This document shows positions 1 through 8,383 of a DNA stretch of 64,000 bases, in pieces (the stretch's first letter is position 1; each line of letters begins with the position of its first letter). This stretch comes from Erwinia billingiae Eb661 (lineage in GTDB: Bacteria > Pseudomonadota > Gammaproteobacteria > Enterobacterales > Enterobacteriaceae): contig NC_014306.1 of the NCBI RefSeq assembly GCF_000196615.1, forward strand, positions 1,922,001 through 1,986,000. Reading direction: 5' to 3'. A program made the position numbers and the translations under genes. The notes below the pieces were generated by a model. It saw nothing but the letters and a program-made list of their open reading frames with translations, did not search any database and had not been told where the DNA came from.

Positions 1-881
1 AAACACTGTTGTTAAGCGCCGTGACCGCCTGCTCCCTTGGCGCTTTTTCTTTGTATGCGCAGGCGGCCGACACGCCGCTGGCGATGGATGCTGCACTGCA
101 TGCGCAGCTGCCCGACAAGATCCGCAGCAGTAAAACCCTCAATCTGGTTACCGACGCGCACTATCCTCCCTGCGAATCCTTCGCGGAAGACAATAAAACC
201 ATGGTCGGATTTGAACCTGACCTGTGGAACGCGCTGGGTGAGGTGTTGGGCGTGACGGTGAAGCCGGTCTCAATCGACTTTGCCGGCCTGATCCCCGGCG
301 TGAAAAGTGGCCGGTTTGATGTGGCGATGGAGTGTATTTCCGACAGTCTGGAGCGTGAAAAACAGGTGACTTTTGTTAACTACGCCTATGCCACCAGCGA
401 GGTCTACACCCTGGCAACTGAGACAGCCATTAAATCGGATCCTCTGACGCTCTGTGGCCTCAAAGTCGGCTTGCAGACCGGTACTGATTTCGAACATGCC
501 ATTAACGAAATTTACTCCCCGAACTGCAGCAAAAATGGCAAGCCTGACATTCAAAAAGTGACGCTGGCGTCGGCGGATGCGGTGCTGCTGGCACTCTATT
601 CTGGCCGGGTCGATTTCGTCCTGAATGATGCGGCGTCCGTCGATGACATTAAGAAGAAGGCACCGAAGCCGATCCGCACGGTTTCCATGCCGCTGATGCC
701 GAAATACTACCTGGGCATTGTTGTCGCGCATGAAAACAAACAGCTGGCTGACGTGCTTCTGAAGGCAATGAACGTGCTGATTGCCAATGGCACCTACAAC
801 AAGGTGATGGACAAATGGGATCTCGGTCCGATGAAACTGGAAAAACCGGGGATTAACCTCACCAGCACGACGCCGCTGTAA
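1..881 (+). CDS. ABC transporter substrate-binding protein, amino-acid type (family 3), 5' end cut by the window
   Basis: Periplasmic solute-binding protein of the polar amino acid/opine family (SBP family 3), which captures the ligand for the importer whose ATPase and permease lie at 3312-5088. The reading frame is open to the left edge and reads T-L-L-L-S-A-V-T before a signal peptide ending near A-Q-A-A-D, so the true ATG probably lies a few bases outside the window; the TTG at 9 is only an in-frame codon. The mature part shows the family start (LNLVTDAHYPPCESF) and the two-lobe periplasmic fold spread over about 270 residues. It ends with TAATG, sharing one base with the next gene, so it is translationally coupled to the catabolic genes. 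The ligand cannot be read from sequence; four Cys in the mature protein may form disulfides. Confidence 0.85.
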   Translation, partial: TLLLSAVTACSLGAFSLYAQAADTPLAMDAALHAQLPDKIRSSKTLNLVTDAHYPPCESFAEDNKTMVGFEPDLWNALGEVLGVTVKPVSIDFAGLIPGVKSGRFDVAMECISDSLEREKQVTFVNYAYATSEVYTLATETAIKSDPLTLCGLKVGLQTGTDFEHAINEIYSPNCSKNGKPDIQKVTLASADAVLLALYSGRVDFVLNDAASVDDIKKKAPKPIRTVSMPLMPKYYLGIVVAHENKQLADVLLKAMNVLIANGTYNKVMDKWDLGPMKLEKPGINLTSTTPL

Positions 882-2545
882 TGTCGGTCAATTACGCTGA
901 CGAAACCCGGCACTGTGATGTGCTGGTGGTCGGGTCAGGAGGGGCAGCACTGAGTGCTGCCCTGCGGGCCGCTTCAGCCGGACTGTCGGTGATCGTGGCC
1001 GAAAAATCGGCCTGGCTGGGCGGCACCACCGCCATGTCGGGCGGAGCCACCTGGGTACCGGCGAATCATCATGCCAAAGCCGCCGGACTGGCTGACTCGC
1101 CCGAAGAAGCACTGCGTTATCTCACCGCCAGCGCGCCGGAAGGCTGGGCAGCAACGGAATCCGAACTCTGGCAGGCGTTTGCCGAAAGCGCAGGGGAGAT
1201 GCTGCAGTTTATTGAGCGTCAGACGCCGTTACGATTTGCCCTGACCCCGGAGGCCGACCCGCTGCATCACCTGCCGGGTGCGAAAGCGCAGGGACGGATG
1301 GTCGCGCCTCTGCCGTTACGTGCCTCAACGCTGCGGGGCCGACGATGGGCGATTCGGCCTTCGCCACTGCCGCAGCTGTTTACCTACCACGAAACCATCG
1401 GGCTCGATATCTGGCATCACCCGCTGCGCGAAAGCCTGCGGATGGCGCCAAAACTGGCCTGGCGGGCGTTAACCCGTACGCGAACCAAGGGCGCAGCATT
1501 GATCGGCGGCCTGCTCGAAGGCTGTCGGCGTCTGGGCTGCCAGGTGGAAACGCAGGCCCGGGTGGAAACGCTGGTGACCAGCGACGCGGGTCGCGTGACC
1601 GGCGCGTTGATCAATCAGGAAGGCAGATTATTGCAGATCCTCACCACGCGCGGTGTGGTGCTGGCCTGCGGCGGTTTTGAGTGGGACGCGCAACGCCGGA
1701 ACCTGCACTTCCCAGGCAATACCGATTTTATCGCCAGCCCGCGCAGTAACAGCGGTGATGGTCATCGCATGGCGGAAGCGATTGGCGCGCAGCTGGCACA
1801 TATGGATCAGGCGACGATCGGCGGCGGCATCCCCAGCCGCTATCTGGGGGAGTCGTATGGCCTGTCGGTGTTTTTTCAATACGAGCCGGATGCCATCCTG
1901 GTCAATAAGCGGGGCCAGCGTTTCGTCAATGAATTCACCTTTAACCTGGGAGAAGCGCTGGATGCCCGCCAGCCGGATGGCAGCCCGGAGCAGCTGCCGG
2001 TGTGGATGATTGCCGATGGCGGTTTGTTGCGCCGTTCGCCGCTGCTGCGCTATTACGCATGGCGTTCCCGCGGTTGGCTGCGCAAGGCACCGACGCTGAC
2101 CGCGCTGGCGGCGCAGATAGCGATACCGGCAGAGGCTTTAACCGCCAGCGTGACCCGCTTTAATGGCTTTTGTCTGGGGGGCGAAGACGGTGATTTTCAG
2201 CGTCATCTTTCGTCTGCACACGGCAAAAGCGATAAGCGACTACGCGGCGGATTACTGCCAATTGAACGCGCGCCGTTCCTGGCCATCCCGTTTAACCGCA
2301 CCTTTCTGGCCACCAAAGGCGGTCCGCGCACCGACCGCTATGGCCGGGTAATGCATAAAAACGGCAGCGTCATTCCGGGGCTGTTTTGCGCCGGCGTGGC
2401 GATGGCCAATCCGATCGGCACGCGTGCGGTGGGTGCGGGCACCACCCTTGGGCCAAATCTGACCTGGGGCTACATCTGCGGGCGGACGCTGGCGGAAGGC
2501 GTCCCGGAAAATGCACAAACGGAGGCACTGCCATGCACGGCTTAG
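881..2545 (+). CDS. FAD-dependent oxidoreductase, 3-ketosteroid dehydrogenase/fumarate reductase flavoprotein superfamily
   Basis: A 554-residue flavoprotein. The N-terminal Rossmann motif is VVGSGGAA (residues 16-23), followed by an acidic ribose-binding residue (E41) and the GGTTAMSGGATWVPAN block seen in delta-1-dehydrogenases and soluble fumarate-reductase-like enzymes. The C-terminus carries the family FAD-binding signature around GTRAVGAGTTLGPN. These enzymes oxidise or reduce C-C bonds next to a carbonyl; the substrate here is unknown and a steroid is unlikely given the amino-acid-type transporter beside it. The ATG at 881 overlaps the stop of the binding protein by one base, and the end overlaps the SDR gene by 13 bases. 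No signal peptide is visible, so it is probably cytoplasmic. Confidence 0.85.
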   Translation: MSVNYADETRHCDVLVVGSGGAALSAALRAASAGLSVIVAEKSAWLGGTTAMSGGATWVPANHHAKAAGLADSPEEALRYLTASAPEGWAATESELWQAFAESAGEMLQFIERQTPLRFALTPEADPLHHLPGAKAQGRMVAPLPLRASTLRGRRWAIRPSPLPQLFTYHETIGLDIWHHPLRESLRMAPKLAWRALTRTRTKGAALIGGLLEGCRRLGCQVETQARVETLVTSDAGRVTGALINQEGRLLQILTTRGVVLACGGFEWDAQRRNLHFPGNTDFIASPRSNSGDGHRMAEAIGAQLAHMDQATIGGGIPSRYLGESYGLSVFFQYEPDAILVNKRGQRFVNEFTFNLGEALDARQPDGSPEQLPVWMIADGGLLRRSPLLRYYAWRSRGWLRKAPTLTALAAQIAIPAEALTASVTRFNGFCLGGEDGDFQRHLSSAHGKSDKRLRGGLLPIERAPFLAIPFNRTFLATKGGPRTDRYGRVMHKNGSVIPGLFCAGVAMANPIGTRAVGAGTTLGPNLTWGYICGRTLAEGVPENAQTEALPCTA

Positions 2546-3315
2546 CGGGAAAAACGGCGCTGGTGACCGGCGGCTCGAAGGGCGTGGGCCTGGCGATTGC
2601 GCAGGCGCTGGCACGGAATGGCGTCAATATTGCATTACTGATCCGCGCGGACAGCGCAGCGGCAGAAACTGCGGTGGCTTCACTGCGGGAGCTGGGCGTG
2701 AAGGCCGGTTACTGGTTGGCGGATATGACGGTGCGGGCGGAGGTGGTGTCCGTGCTGGAAGCGATGCGCGACGCGTTGGGTAACATTCAGCTGCTGGTCA
2801 ACAATGCGGGCAGCACCGCGCCGGCACCGTTGCTTTCCCTGACCGATCGGCAATGGCAGCAGGTGGTCAGCGCCAATCTTACCGGCACCTTTGTGGTGTC
2901 CACCGAGGTGGTGCGTCGAATGGCCGGCGGCGGCGTGGTGATCAATATCGCCGGGGCGTCGGCCCACCGCTGTTATCCGGGAGCCGGTGCGTATGGGCCT
3001 TCCAAGGCGGCGGTGGTCAATCTCACCCAGCAAATGGCGCTTGAATGGGCGCCGTCCGGGATCCGCGTGTGCGGCGTCAGTCCGGGGCCGATTCGCCCGG
3101 CAGGAACCGGCTGGCAGCAGCACGAACCTGAACTGGCTGAAGAGGTCAGCCGCCTGCCGCTCAAACGTGCCGGCACGCCGGAAGAGATTGCGCAAACCGT
3201 CTGCTTTCTGGCGTCCGATGCTGCCAGCTATATCACCGGGCAGATGCTGCTGGTGGATGGCGGCGGTGCCAGCACCTGGTATATGACTCAGACAGCGTCA
3301 GGAGGAACACCATGA
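2533..3315 (+). CDS. SDR family NAD(P)-dependent oxidoreductase
   Basis: A 260-residue classical short-chain dehydrogenase. Visible motifs are the cofactor loop TGGSKGVG (12-19), NNAG (90-93), a Ser near 143 and the Tyr154-x3-Lys158 catalytic pair (YGPSK), with a C-terminal GQMLLVDGG strand typical of the FabG-like subgroup. It should oxidise or reduce an alcohol/ketone intermediate with NAD(P). The start was set at 2533 because GGAGG lies 7 bases upstream and the cofactor motif then falls at the usual distance from the N-terminus; the frame is open further upstream. It overlaps the FAD enzyme by 13 bases and the ATPase by four (ATGA), so it sits in the same operon. Confidence 0.87.
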   Translation: MHGLAGKTALVTGGSKGVGLAIAQALARNGVNIALLIRADSAAAETAVASLRELGVKAGYWLADMTVRAEVVSVLEAMRDALGNIQLLVNNAGSTAPAPLLSLTDRQWQQVVSANLTGTFVVSTEVVRRMAGGGVVINIAGASAHRCYPGAGAYGPSKAAVVNLTQQMALEWAPSGIRVCGVSPGPIRPAGTGWQQHEPELAEEVSRLPLKRAGTPEEIAQTVCFLASDAASYITGQMLLVDGGGASTWYMTQTASGGTP

Positions 3316-4082
3316 CAGCGCAAGTGGCAGTGGTAGAGGCACTCCAGGTCAGAAAATCCTTTAGCGGCGTCGAGATCCTGAAAGGGGTCGATCTGACCAT
3401 TGAGAAAGGCGACGTGGTCTGCCTGATTGGGCCATCCGGTTCCGGTAAATCGACCTTTTTACGCTGCATCAACCATCTGGAAAAAATTGATGGTGGCGCG
3501 CTGTACGTCGAAGGCGAGATGGTCGGCTACCGGCGGCAGGGCGATCGGCTGTACGAGTTAAAAGAGTCAGAAGTGGCGCGCAAGCGTCGTCAAATCGGCA
3601 TGGTTTTCCAGCGCTTCAACCTGTTCGGCCATATGACCGCGCTGGAGAACGTGATGGAAGCGCCGATCACCGTCAAAAAAATCCCGCGCGCGCAGGCACA
3701 AAAAGAAGCCGAAGCGCTGCTCGATCGGGTTGGGCTCAGCCACCGCTATCATGCTTATCCATCGGCGCTATCGGGCGGCCAGCAGCAACGGGTGGCGATT
3801 GCCCGCGCGCTGGCAATGAAACCCGGCCTGATGCTGTTCGACGAGCCGACGTCCGCACTGGATCCCGAACTGGTGGGCGAAGTGCTGGACGTGATGCGCG
3901 TGCTGGCGCAGGAGGGCATGACCATGGTGATCGTCACCCACGAAATGTCATTTGCCCGTGAAGTGGCGTCAAAAGTGGCGTTTATGGACAACGGCGCGAT
4001 CGTCGAAACCGGTGCGCCGCAGGCGATATTTAGCGCGCCGGTTCATCCGCGAACGCGGGATTTTCTCACGCGAATTTTGTAA
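3312..4082 (+). CDS. Amino acid ABC transporter ATP-binding protein (GlnQ/HisP type)
   Basis: A 256-residue ATPase that energises uptake of the ligand held by the binding protein at the left edge. Walker A is GPSGSGKST (about 40-48), the signature is LSGGQQQR (about 153-160), and Walker B is [14 protein letters not shown], followed by the H-loop VIVTHEM. Length and the SALDPELV ending of Walker B are typical of the polar amino acid group. The start has GGAGGAA at 3301-3307 and overlaps the SDR stop by four bases. A 112-base gap with an operator then separates it from its permease, which is unusual for this transporter class. Confidence 0.93.
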   Translation: MTAQVAVVEALQVRKSFSGVEILKGVDLTIEKGDVVCLIGPSGSGKSTFLRCINHLEKIDGGALYVEGEMVGYRRQGDRLYELKESEVARKRRQIGMVFQRFNLFGHMTALENVMEAPITVKKIPRAQAQKEAEALLDRVGLSHRYHAYPSALSGGQQQRVAIARALAMKPGLMLFDEPTSALDPELVGEVLDVMRVLAQEGMTMVIVTHEMSFAREVASKVAFMDNGAIVETGAPQAIFSAPVHPRTRDFLTRIL

Positions 4083-4102
4083 TCGATTGAGCAGGGATTG
4101 TG

Positions 4103-4131
4103 TTGACGGATCCGCGCTCGTAGTGTTAATT
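4103..4131 (+). promoter_or_regulatory. Candidate promoter overlapping the TetR-type operator, upstream of the permease
   Basis: TTGACG at 4103-4108 matches the sigma-70 -35 box in five of six bases. GTTAAT at 4125-4130, 16 bases further on, matches the -10 box in four of six. The -10 runs into the palindrome at 4126-4145, so a repressor bound there would block it. This would give the permease and downstream catabolic genes their own promoter. It is inferred from sequence only. Confidence 0.45.
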
Positions 4132-4145
4132 AATCGATTAATTAA
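4126..4145. promoter_or_regulatory. Operator 1 of the TetR regulon: perfect 20-bp palindrome
   Basis: TTAATTAATCGATTAATTAA is its own reverse complement. Near-copies occur at 10487-10506 (16 of 20 bases identical), 12575-12594 (19 of 20) and 12625-12644 (17 of 20), and nowhere else that I found. One of them lies immediately upstream of the tetR gene at 9808-10446, so autoregulation and control of the cluster by that TetR protein are the natural reading. Confidence 0.72.
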
Positions 4146-4194
4146 TTCGACTTTCTGCAGGGATCCTCCCATGCGTAACGAAAAGAGAATTGCG

Positions 4195-5088
4195 ATGACA
4201 GAGAACCACCAGGCGCTTAACGACACCCGACTGCGGGCCAGTAAAGAGAATCCTTACCCGCATGACCAACTGAAGGTGGTGCCTTCGCGCTATGTCGGCC
4301 GCTGGATATCGGCAGTGGTGATTGTGGTGCTGATTGCGCTGGTCGCCGAGTCGATGATAACCAACCCCAACTTTGGCTGGGCGACGGTGGGGAAATACCT
4401 GTTCTCGCCGACCATCCTCAGTGGACTGGTTACCACCAGCTGGTTAACGCTGGTCATTATGCTGCTGGCGATTGTGCTGGGCGTCGTCATCGCGGTGATG
4501 CGGCTGTCGACTAACCCGTTGCTGTCTGGCTTTAGCGGCGGCTGGATTTGGTTCTTCCGCGGCACGCCGGTGCTGGTACAGCTGATCTTCTGGTACAACC
4601 TGGCGGCGCTCTATCCGACGGTAAATATCGGCATTCCCGGCGTGTTTTCCCTGTGGCAGGGCAGCATGAACGACCTGATCACCCCATGGACGGCGGCAAT
4701 CCTCGGCCTGGGGCTGAACGAGTCGGCCTATATGGCGGAAATTATTCGCGCGGGGATCTCCTCGGTCGATGACGGTCAGCAGGAAGCCGCTCGCGCGTTG
4801 GGCATGACCAAAAACCAGTATTTAAAACGGGTGATCTTACCGCAGGCGGTGCCGTTTATTATTCCGCCGACCGGCAACCAGATTATCGGCATGCTCAAGA
4901 CCACCTCGCTGGTCAGCGTGATCTCACTCTCCGACCTGCTCTATTCGGCGCAGGCCATTTATTCACGAACGTACGAAAATATTCCGCTGCTGATTGTGGC
5001 GTGCATCTGGTACCTGGTCGCGACAACGCTGCTCAGCGCTGCGCAGACCCGCATAGAAAAACATTACAGCAAAGGTCGGGTGAGGTAA
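4195..5088 (+). CDS. Amino acid ABC transporter permease (HisM/GlnP type)
   Basis: A 297-residue inner-membrane permease with several hydrophobic segments and the family EAA loop (ESAYMAEIIRAGI...GQQEAARALGM) that docks with the ATPase. Only one permease gene is present, so the channel is probably a homodimer. The start at 4195 has AAGAGA about seven bases upstream; an alternative ATG at 4171 would add eight residues and also has a weak ribosome-binding site. It is preceded by operator 1 and a candidate promoter, so permease levels may be controlled separately from those of the ATPase. The N-terminal segment before the first membrane helix is long (about 40 residues). Confidence 0.88.
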   Translation: MTENHQALNDTRLRASKENPYPHDQLKVVPSRYVGRWISAVVIVVLIALVAESMITNPNFGWATVGKYLFSPTILSGLVTTSWLTLVIMLLAIVLGVVIAVMRLSTNPLLSGFSGGWIWFFRGTPVLVQLIFWYNLAALYPTVNIGIPGVFSLWQGSMNDLITPWTAAILGLGLNESAYMAEIIRAGISSVDDGQQEAARALGMTKNQYLKRVILPQAVPFIIPPTGNQIIGMLKTTSLVSVISLSDLLYSAQAIYSRTYENIPLLIVACIWYLVATTLLSAAQTRIEKHYSKGRVR

Positions 5089-5121
5089 CTCACCGTGGGT
5101 CAGTTTGTCCGGGGAAAACGT

Positions 5122-6219
5122 ATGAGACTGGGTTTATTTAACTTGATGTCTTTTAAGGATAACGCCCGAGGTCTGCAAGGGGTTATTCAGGACACGCGCG
5201 AAATGATTCAGCTGGCAGAAGCCATCGGTTTTGACACCGCCTGGTTTGCTGAACACCATTTCACCAATTACTCGATCAGCGTGTCGCCACTGATGATGGC
5301 GGCACATATGGCGGGATACACCCAACGCATCAAACTGGGGACGGCGGTGATCGTACTGCCGCTCTACCACCCGATGCGCATTGCGCAGGAGATCGCGCTG
5401 GTGGATCGGCTGACCGACGGTCGGCTGGTGCTGGGCATTGGCAGCGGCTATCAGGCATGGGAATTCGATCGTTACGGTCTGGATGTGGACGCGCGAACCG
5501 ATCGGCTGCTGGCGAACTGGCAAATGGTCAGCGATGCCCTGACCACGGGACACACCCAGTCAGCCGATCGCCACGGTGCGCCGCTGGTGACCGATTTTCT
5601 GCTGGATACGCTGCAAAAGCCGCTGCCGCCGCTGTACATCACCTCGACCAATCCGTCGGTGCTGAAGGCTTTCCAGCCGTGGCAGGCAACGCCGTTTATG
5701 ACCGCCGGTTATCGCGGTACGCACAAGCTAAGGCAGACGGTGCGCGATGCCCGAGCCGGCTGGCAGGCGGCGGGTCTCAACGGCGATATGCCGGTGGCGA
5801 TCCAGCAATACATCCACGTGACCGACAGCCGCAGCGAAGCGCGTGAAGCTGCAGACCGTGCGATGTTCGTCGCCAGGATGATCGTCGCGCTACAGGGTGA
5901 CACCCAGGTCAGCGCGGAAGCGTTTATCGACGCGCCGCCGTTCGTCGGGGAGCCGACGCTGGACCAGGTATGTGACAACCTGATGTTTGGCGATGCGGAA
6001 ACGGTGGCCGAACGCATTCTCAGCGAAGTGCGTGAAATCCGTCCCAGCCACTACAACTGCTTTTTCCAGTTTGGTGATATGCCGCTAGCCCGGGCACGCC
6101 GTTCGCTTGAGCTGTTTGGCGAACGGGTGATCCCGCTGCTGGAGGCGGAGTTAGGCCGCATTACCGTCGATTTTAATCCTGCACTGTCAGGCCATCAGGG
6201 GGGAGTTTATGCAAACTGA
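5122..6219 (+). CDS. LLM-class flavin-dependent monooxygenase (bacterial luciferase-like)
   Basis: A 365-residue TIM-barrel protein of the luciferase-like monooxygenase family, which uses reduced flavin and oxygen to oxidise small substrates. Family features are the start MRLGLFNLMSF, AEAIGFDTAWFAEHHF (about 36-51), the MAGYTQRIKLGTAVIVLPLYHP block, and GIGSGYQAWEFDRYGL. The ATG at 5122 has GGGGAAA six bases upstream, so the in-frame codons before it are excluded. It overlaps the Rieske gene by 11 bases. No dedicated flavin reductase lies in this cluster, so reduced flavin must come from elsewhere. The substrate is unknown. Confidence 0.85.
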   Translation: MRLGLFNLMSFKDNARGLQGVIQDTREMIQLAEAIGFDTAWFAEHHFTNYSISVSPLMMAAHMAGYTQRIKLGTAVIVLPLYHPMRIAQEIALVDRLTDGRLVLGIGSGYQAWEFDRYGLDVDARTDRLLANWQMVSDALTTGHTQSADRHGAPLVTDFLLDTLQKPLPPLYITSTNPSVLKAFQPWQATPFMTAGYRGTHKLRQTVRDARAGWQAAGLNGDMPVAIQQYIHVTDSRSEAREAADRAMFVARMIVALQGDTQVSAEAFIDAPPFVGEPTLDQVCDNLMFGDAETVAERILSEVREIRPSHYNCFFQFGDMPLARARRSLELFGERVIPLLEAELGRITVDFNPALSGHQGGVYAN

Positions 6220-7375
6220 AACGAAAATAGACTGTCGTTATGACGACGGCGAAGCGATTGCCCGGCAGATCCTGGCGCAACAAAGCGACAATGCGGCGAG
6301 GGCCGAAACCCTGCCGGCGGAAGCCTACAACAGTGACGCGTTCTTCCGTATTGAAGCGCAGAAGGTACTGCGGGAGGACTGGCTGTTTGTCGGCCATGTG
6401 GCGCAGCTGCCCAATGAGAACGACTACTTTACGCTGGATGTGATCGGCGAGCCGCTGCTGGTGGTGCGCAATGCACAGGGCATCCGCGTGATGTCCAACG
6501 TCTGCCTGCACCGCTGGGTGCCGATCGCCAGCGGCAGCGGCAATTCGCGGGTCTTCGTTTGTCCGTTCCACAACTGGAGCTATAACACCGAAGGCAAACT
6601 GACCGGCGCACCGTCGATGCAGCAGGCAGAAGGTTTCGATCGCCATGACTGCCAGCTGCCGCAAATCCGCCATGAGATCGTCGCCGGCATGATCTTTATT
6701 ACCTTCTCGGCAACCCTGGCACCGTTAAGCGATCGTCTGGGGCCGCTGGTGCCGGTGCTGGAAAAATACCACCTTGCGGATCTGCACTGCGCTTTCACCC
6801 TCGATTACGACTGTCCGTTCAACTGGAAGATGGCAGTGGAAACCTTCATTGAGTGTTATCACCACGCCGGCGTACACCGTACCACGCTGGAAGACAGCTT
6901 CCCGGGTCGCCTGACCTGGATAGGTGAAGACACGCCGGGCTGGACCGTTTGCCATCAGCCGCTGCGCAAAAACGGCGATATCAGTGAAATCATGACCGCC
7001 GGGCTGGAGCCCTTCGGCGGGCTGGAAGGCGATGATTTACGGCGCAGCGATCTGCTGCTGCTGTATCCCACCTGCCTGATGTCGCTGAATCCTGACCGGG
7101 TGACCATCAACGTCATTCTGCCGGTCAGCAAATCGATGTCGGTCTGGCATCGCGTGGTGCTGGTGTCGAAACCGGCGGCCGCGCGCAGCGACTTTGCGGA
7201 TACCGTCGAACGGATGCGCGCGGGAGTGATGACCATTGTCGCCGAAGATCTGGAAATCAACGCCGAACAGCAGCGCGGCAGCCGCTCGCAGCTGGCCCGG
7301 CCTGGACGGCTCAGCCATCTGGAAACGTCCGTCTGGCATCTCGCCAACTATCTGAAACGCAAACTGACCGCCTGA
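6209..7375 (+). CDS. Rieske (2Fe-2S) aromatic-ring-hydroxylating-type oxygenase, alpha subunit
   Basis: A 388-residue oxygenase component. The N-terminal Rieske domain binds the 2Fe-2S cluster through C99-x-H101 and C118-x2-H121. The C-terminal domain has the mononuclear iron site in ECYHHAGVH (E215 to H223), where H218 and H223 are the likely ligands. The length and an EDLEINAEQQRG segment recall the quaternary-amine and N-demethylating branch (GbcA/CntA-like) more than the classical dioxygenases, but this is a judgement by eye. Such enzymes need a flavin/ferredoxin reductase; none is encoded in the cluster, and no beta subunit is present. A strong GGGGGG-type ribosome-binding site overlaps the end of the upstream gene. 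Confidence 0.88.
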   Translation: MQTETKIDCRYDDGEAIARQILAQQSDNAARAETLPAEAYNSDAFFRIEAQKVLREDWLFVGHVAQLPNENDYFTLDVIGEPLLVVRNAQGIRVMSNVCLHRWVPIASGSGNSRVFVCPFHNWSYNTEGKLTGAPSMQQAEGFDRHDCQLPQIRHEIVAGMIFITFSATLAPLSDRLGPLVPVLEKYHLADLHCAFTLDYDCPFNWKMAVETFIECYHHAGVHRTTLEDSFPGRLTWIGEDTPGWTVCHQPLRKNGDISEIMTAGLEPFGGLEGDDLRRSDLLLLYPTCLMSLNPDRVTINVILPVSKSMSVWHRVVLVSKPAAARSDFADTVERMRAGVMTIVAEDLEINAEQQRGSRSQLARPGRLSHLETSVWHLANYLKRKLTA

Positions 7376-7384
7376 GGAACTGCG

Positions 7385-8371
7385 ATGAGAACCCTGAAGC
7401 TGGGCCATTCCGGCCTGGAAGTGTCTGCCCTCAGTCTGGGCTGTGTCACCTACGCGCCGCCAGCGGCCAGCGGCTACAGCTGGACGTTTGACGAAGAGCA
7501 AAGCCGCACCTTTATCCGTAAAGCGCTGGAGCTGGGGATCAACTTTTTCGACACGGCGAATATCTACGCCAAAGGGGCCAGTGAAGAGGTGTTGGGCCGG
7601 GCGCTGAAAGATTTCGCTAACCGCGATGAGGTGGTGATTACCAGCAAACTCTATAACCCGATGCGTAAGGGGGCCAACAGCAAGGGCCTGTCCCGCAAGG
7701 CGATTTTCGCCGAGTGCGACCACAGCCTGCGCCGTCTCGGCACCGATTATATCGACCTGTATCAAATTCACCGCTGGGATTACGACACCCCGCTGGAGGA
7801 GACGCTTGAGGCGCTGCACGACCTGGTGAAGGCCGGCAAGGTGCGCTATCTCGGCGCGTCTTCGATGTATGCCTGGCAGTTCAGCAAGGCGTTGCAGGTG
7901 CAGAAGTATCACGGCTGGTCGCGCTTTATTGCCATGCAGAATCACCTCAACCTGCTGTACCGCGAAGAAGAGCGCGAAATGCTCGACCTGTGCGCCAGCG
8001 AAGGGGTGGGCGTCACGCCGTGGAGTCCGCTGGCGCGCGGCAGGTTAACCCGACCGGTTGAGGCGCAGCAAAACAGCGAGCGCGGCGGCAAAGATTCTTA
8101 TGCGGAATTTCTCTACCGGGCAACCGAAGAGGCGGACCGTCGGGTGATTCAGGCGGTGACGGCGGTGGCGACAGCGCGCGGCGTGTCGCAGGCGCAGATT
8201 GCGTTAGCCTGGCTGTTCACACGCAAAGCCGTGGCCTCGCCGGTGATCGGCGCGACGAAATTTCTCCACCTTGAAGAGGCGGTCGCCGCCAGTGAATTGA
8301 CCCTTACTGCGGAGGAGATCGGCCAGCTTGAAGCGCCGTATGTCCCGCACCCGATCGTTGAACACAGTTGA
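7385..8371 (+). CDS. Aldo/keto reductase
   Basis: A 328-residue NADPH-dependent oxidoreductase with the (beta/alpha)8 fold. The catalytic tetrad is visible as D56, Y61, K88 and H129 (FDTANIYAKG, TSKLY, YQIHRWDY). It resembles the YajO/YghZ-like group that acts on small aldehydes or ketones. It follows the Rieske gene after nine bases with TGAGGAACTG as the ribosome-binding region and precedes the ligase by 12 bases, so it belongs to the same transcript. A likely role is reducing a carbonyl freed by the oxygenases; that is inference. Confidence 0.87.
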   Translation: MRTLKLGHSGLEVSALSLGCVTYAPPAASGYSWTFDEEQSRTFIRKALELGINFFDTANIYAKGASEEVLGRALKDFANRDEVVITSKLYNPMRKGANSKGLSRKAIFAECDHSLRRLGTDYIDLYQIHRWDYDTPLEETLEALHDLVKAGKVRYLGASSMYAWQFSKALQVQKYHGWSRFIAMQNHLNLLYREEEREMLDLCASEGVGVTPWSPLARGRLTRPVEAQQNSERGGKDSYAEFLYRATEEADRRVIQAVTAVATARGVSQAQIALAWLFTRKAVASPVIGATKFLHLEEAVAASELTLTAEEIGQLEAPYVPHPIVEHS

Positions 8372-8383
8372 GGCAGGAAGAAG

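Noticed and set aside
881..2545. True 3-ketosteroid delta-1-dehydrogenase
   Set aside because: The motifs place it in the superfamily, but the neighbouring amino-acid-type importer and lack of steroid genes do not support a steroid substrate.
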